A stretch of 64,000 nucleotides of DNA, from assembly GCF_007748195.1 (NCBI RefSeq), contig NZ_CP037920.1, positions 62,001-126,000 of the forward strand, written 5' to 3'. Source of the stretch: Gimesia aquarii. GTDB lineage: Bacteria > Planctomycetota > Planctomycetia > Planctomycetales > Planctomycetaceae. The position numbers and the translations under genes were made by a program. How positions within the stretch are numbered: the first letter of the stretch is position 1; the number at the start of each line of letters is the position of its first letter. Positions 63,552-64,000 of the stretch are shown piece after piece. Under the pieces are notes generated by a model. The model was not told where the DNA came from, ran no database searches, and saw only the letters and a list, made by a program, of their open reading frames with translations.

Positions 63552-64000
63552 CTATCCCCAATATTGAGACACTTTTGCCCTGAGAAAAGTTGCACTTTTT
63601 TGCAATTCTTTTATTCCATTGATTCCATCTTCGATACTAATCCAACTGTCAAAACCGACTTCCTTCAGTTGGGAGAAGATTGCATCATAATCATTGAGTC
63701 CTTGACCAATGACACCATGGCTCAATCGGCTTGCATATCCCAGGCTATTTTCTTCTTTTCGTAAATCTTTAATAGTGCCCTCAATTAAGTAACGGTCGCT
63801 TGCATGCATGGTGACTATCCGATGTTTCACTCGCGCAAGTAACTCTAATGGATCTTCTCCTGCCAGGATGGTATTACTTGGGTCGTAATTGACGCCGAAA
63901 TATGGAGAATCAATACGGGACACAAGCTCACAGAAAACATCGGCCATTTGTGCAAATTCTGGATACTCCCAATAATTGTCTTTGTAGTGATTTTCAATAA
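63552..64000 (-). CDS. Sugar phosphate isomerase/epimerase, partial
   Basis: The minus-strand frame is open to the right edge of the window; its N-terminus is outside. Visible C-terminal part: ENHYKDNYWEYPEFAQ leading to FGVNYDPSN (metal Asp), VTMHASDRYL (His), and WISIEDGING (Glu), a xylose-isomerase-like TIM barrel. It isomerises or epimerises a sugar or sugar phosphate; substrate unknown. In-frame ATG at 63947 is inside conserved sequence and is not the true start. Confidence 0.85.
   Translation of the reverse strand, partial: IENHYKDNYWEYPEFAQMADVFCELVSRIDSPYFGVNYDPSNTILAGEDPLELLARVKHRIVTMHASDRYLIEGTIKDLRKEENSLGYASRLSHGVIGQGLNDYDAIFSQLKEVGFDSWISIEDGINGIKELQKSATFLRAKVSQYWG

Noticed and set aside
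1..64000. tRNA, rRNA, CRISPR arrays, prophage or classical insertion sequence
   Set aside because: I looked for tRNA T-loop and anticodon patterns, repeat-spacer periodicity and phage or transposase genes; apart from the RAYT unit none was found by eye.

Overview
The window looks like chromosomal DNA from a planctomycete, probably of the Gimesia/Planctomycetaceae type. This is inferred from gene content: three DUF1559 proteins (one with a textbook prepilin leader), a BlaI repressor paired with an M56 peptidase fused to carboxypeptidase-regulatory-like repeats, a ceramidase-family secreted enzyme, a solitary CsrA-like protein, large AsmA-like and HEAT-repeat envelope proteins, and weak or absent Shine-Dalgarno sequences before many genes. 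I see no rRNA, tRNA, CRISPR array, prophage or classical insertion sequence. The only mobile-type gene is a REP-associated tyrosine transposase (RAYT) flanked by two REP-type palindromes.

Layout. 0-6 kb: a Ro60-like VWA protein whose stop overlaps the start of an uncharacterised partner running off the left edge, a DegT-type aminotransferase, a decayed FAD-linked oxidase and a secreted planctomycete protein. 6.8-13.7 kb: a BlaI/M56 sensor-repressor pair with two operator-like dyads, then a three-gene operon of membrane-anchored DUF1559-type proteins. 13.9-17.3 kb: a ceramidase-family protein and a DUF1559/lipoprotein pair. 17.7-24 kb: AraC regulator, hydrolase, secreted metallopeptidase-like protein, CLC transporter, two small membrane proteins and an HpcH/HpaI aldolase. 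24-30.7 kb: an accessory-looking stretch of small orphan genes, including one frameshifted gene, a fragment of its paralogue, and a CsrA-like protein with an internal duplication. 30.7-39 kb: divergent Nramp transporter, flavin reductase, AsmA-like giant, the RAYT/REP unit and a pyruvyl-transferase-like exported protein.

39.5-43.3 kb holds a membrane-bound sigma-54 activator (PDZ-like, multi-TM, GAF, AAA+, Fis). Its upstream region has two palindromes sharing a core, then a good -24/-12 promoter firing the other way into a stretch with no ordinary gene. That stretch has a 13-bp long-range stem and a possible 25-codon ORF. I consider it the best candidate for an undescribed element here. 43.3-50 kb holds a methyltransferase, DUF900 hydrolase, CPBP protease, trpC, a NUDIX protein, a YbjN/chaperone-like secreted protein and an enoyl-reductase-like MDR enzyme. 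50-64 kb holds an orphan NuoN-like membrane protein, a small zinc ribbon, a hairpin element, a PfkB kinase, a degenerate sigma-54-activator-like protein lacking GAFTGA, a lysophospholipid acyltransferase-like protein, a COG2509-like FAD protein, tmk, mtaB, ggt, a HEAT lipoprotein and a partial sugar isomerase/epimerase.

All functions are read from motifs and remembered family features; no search was run.
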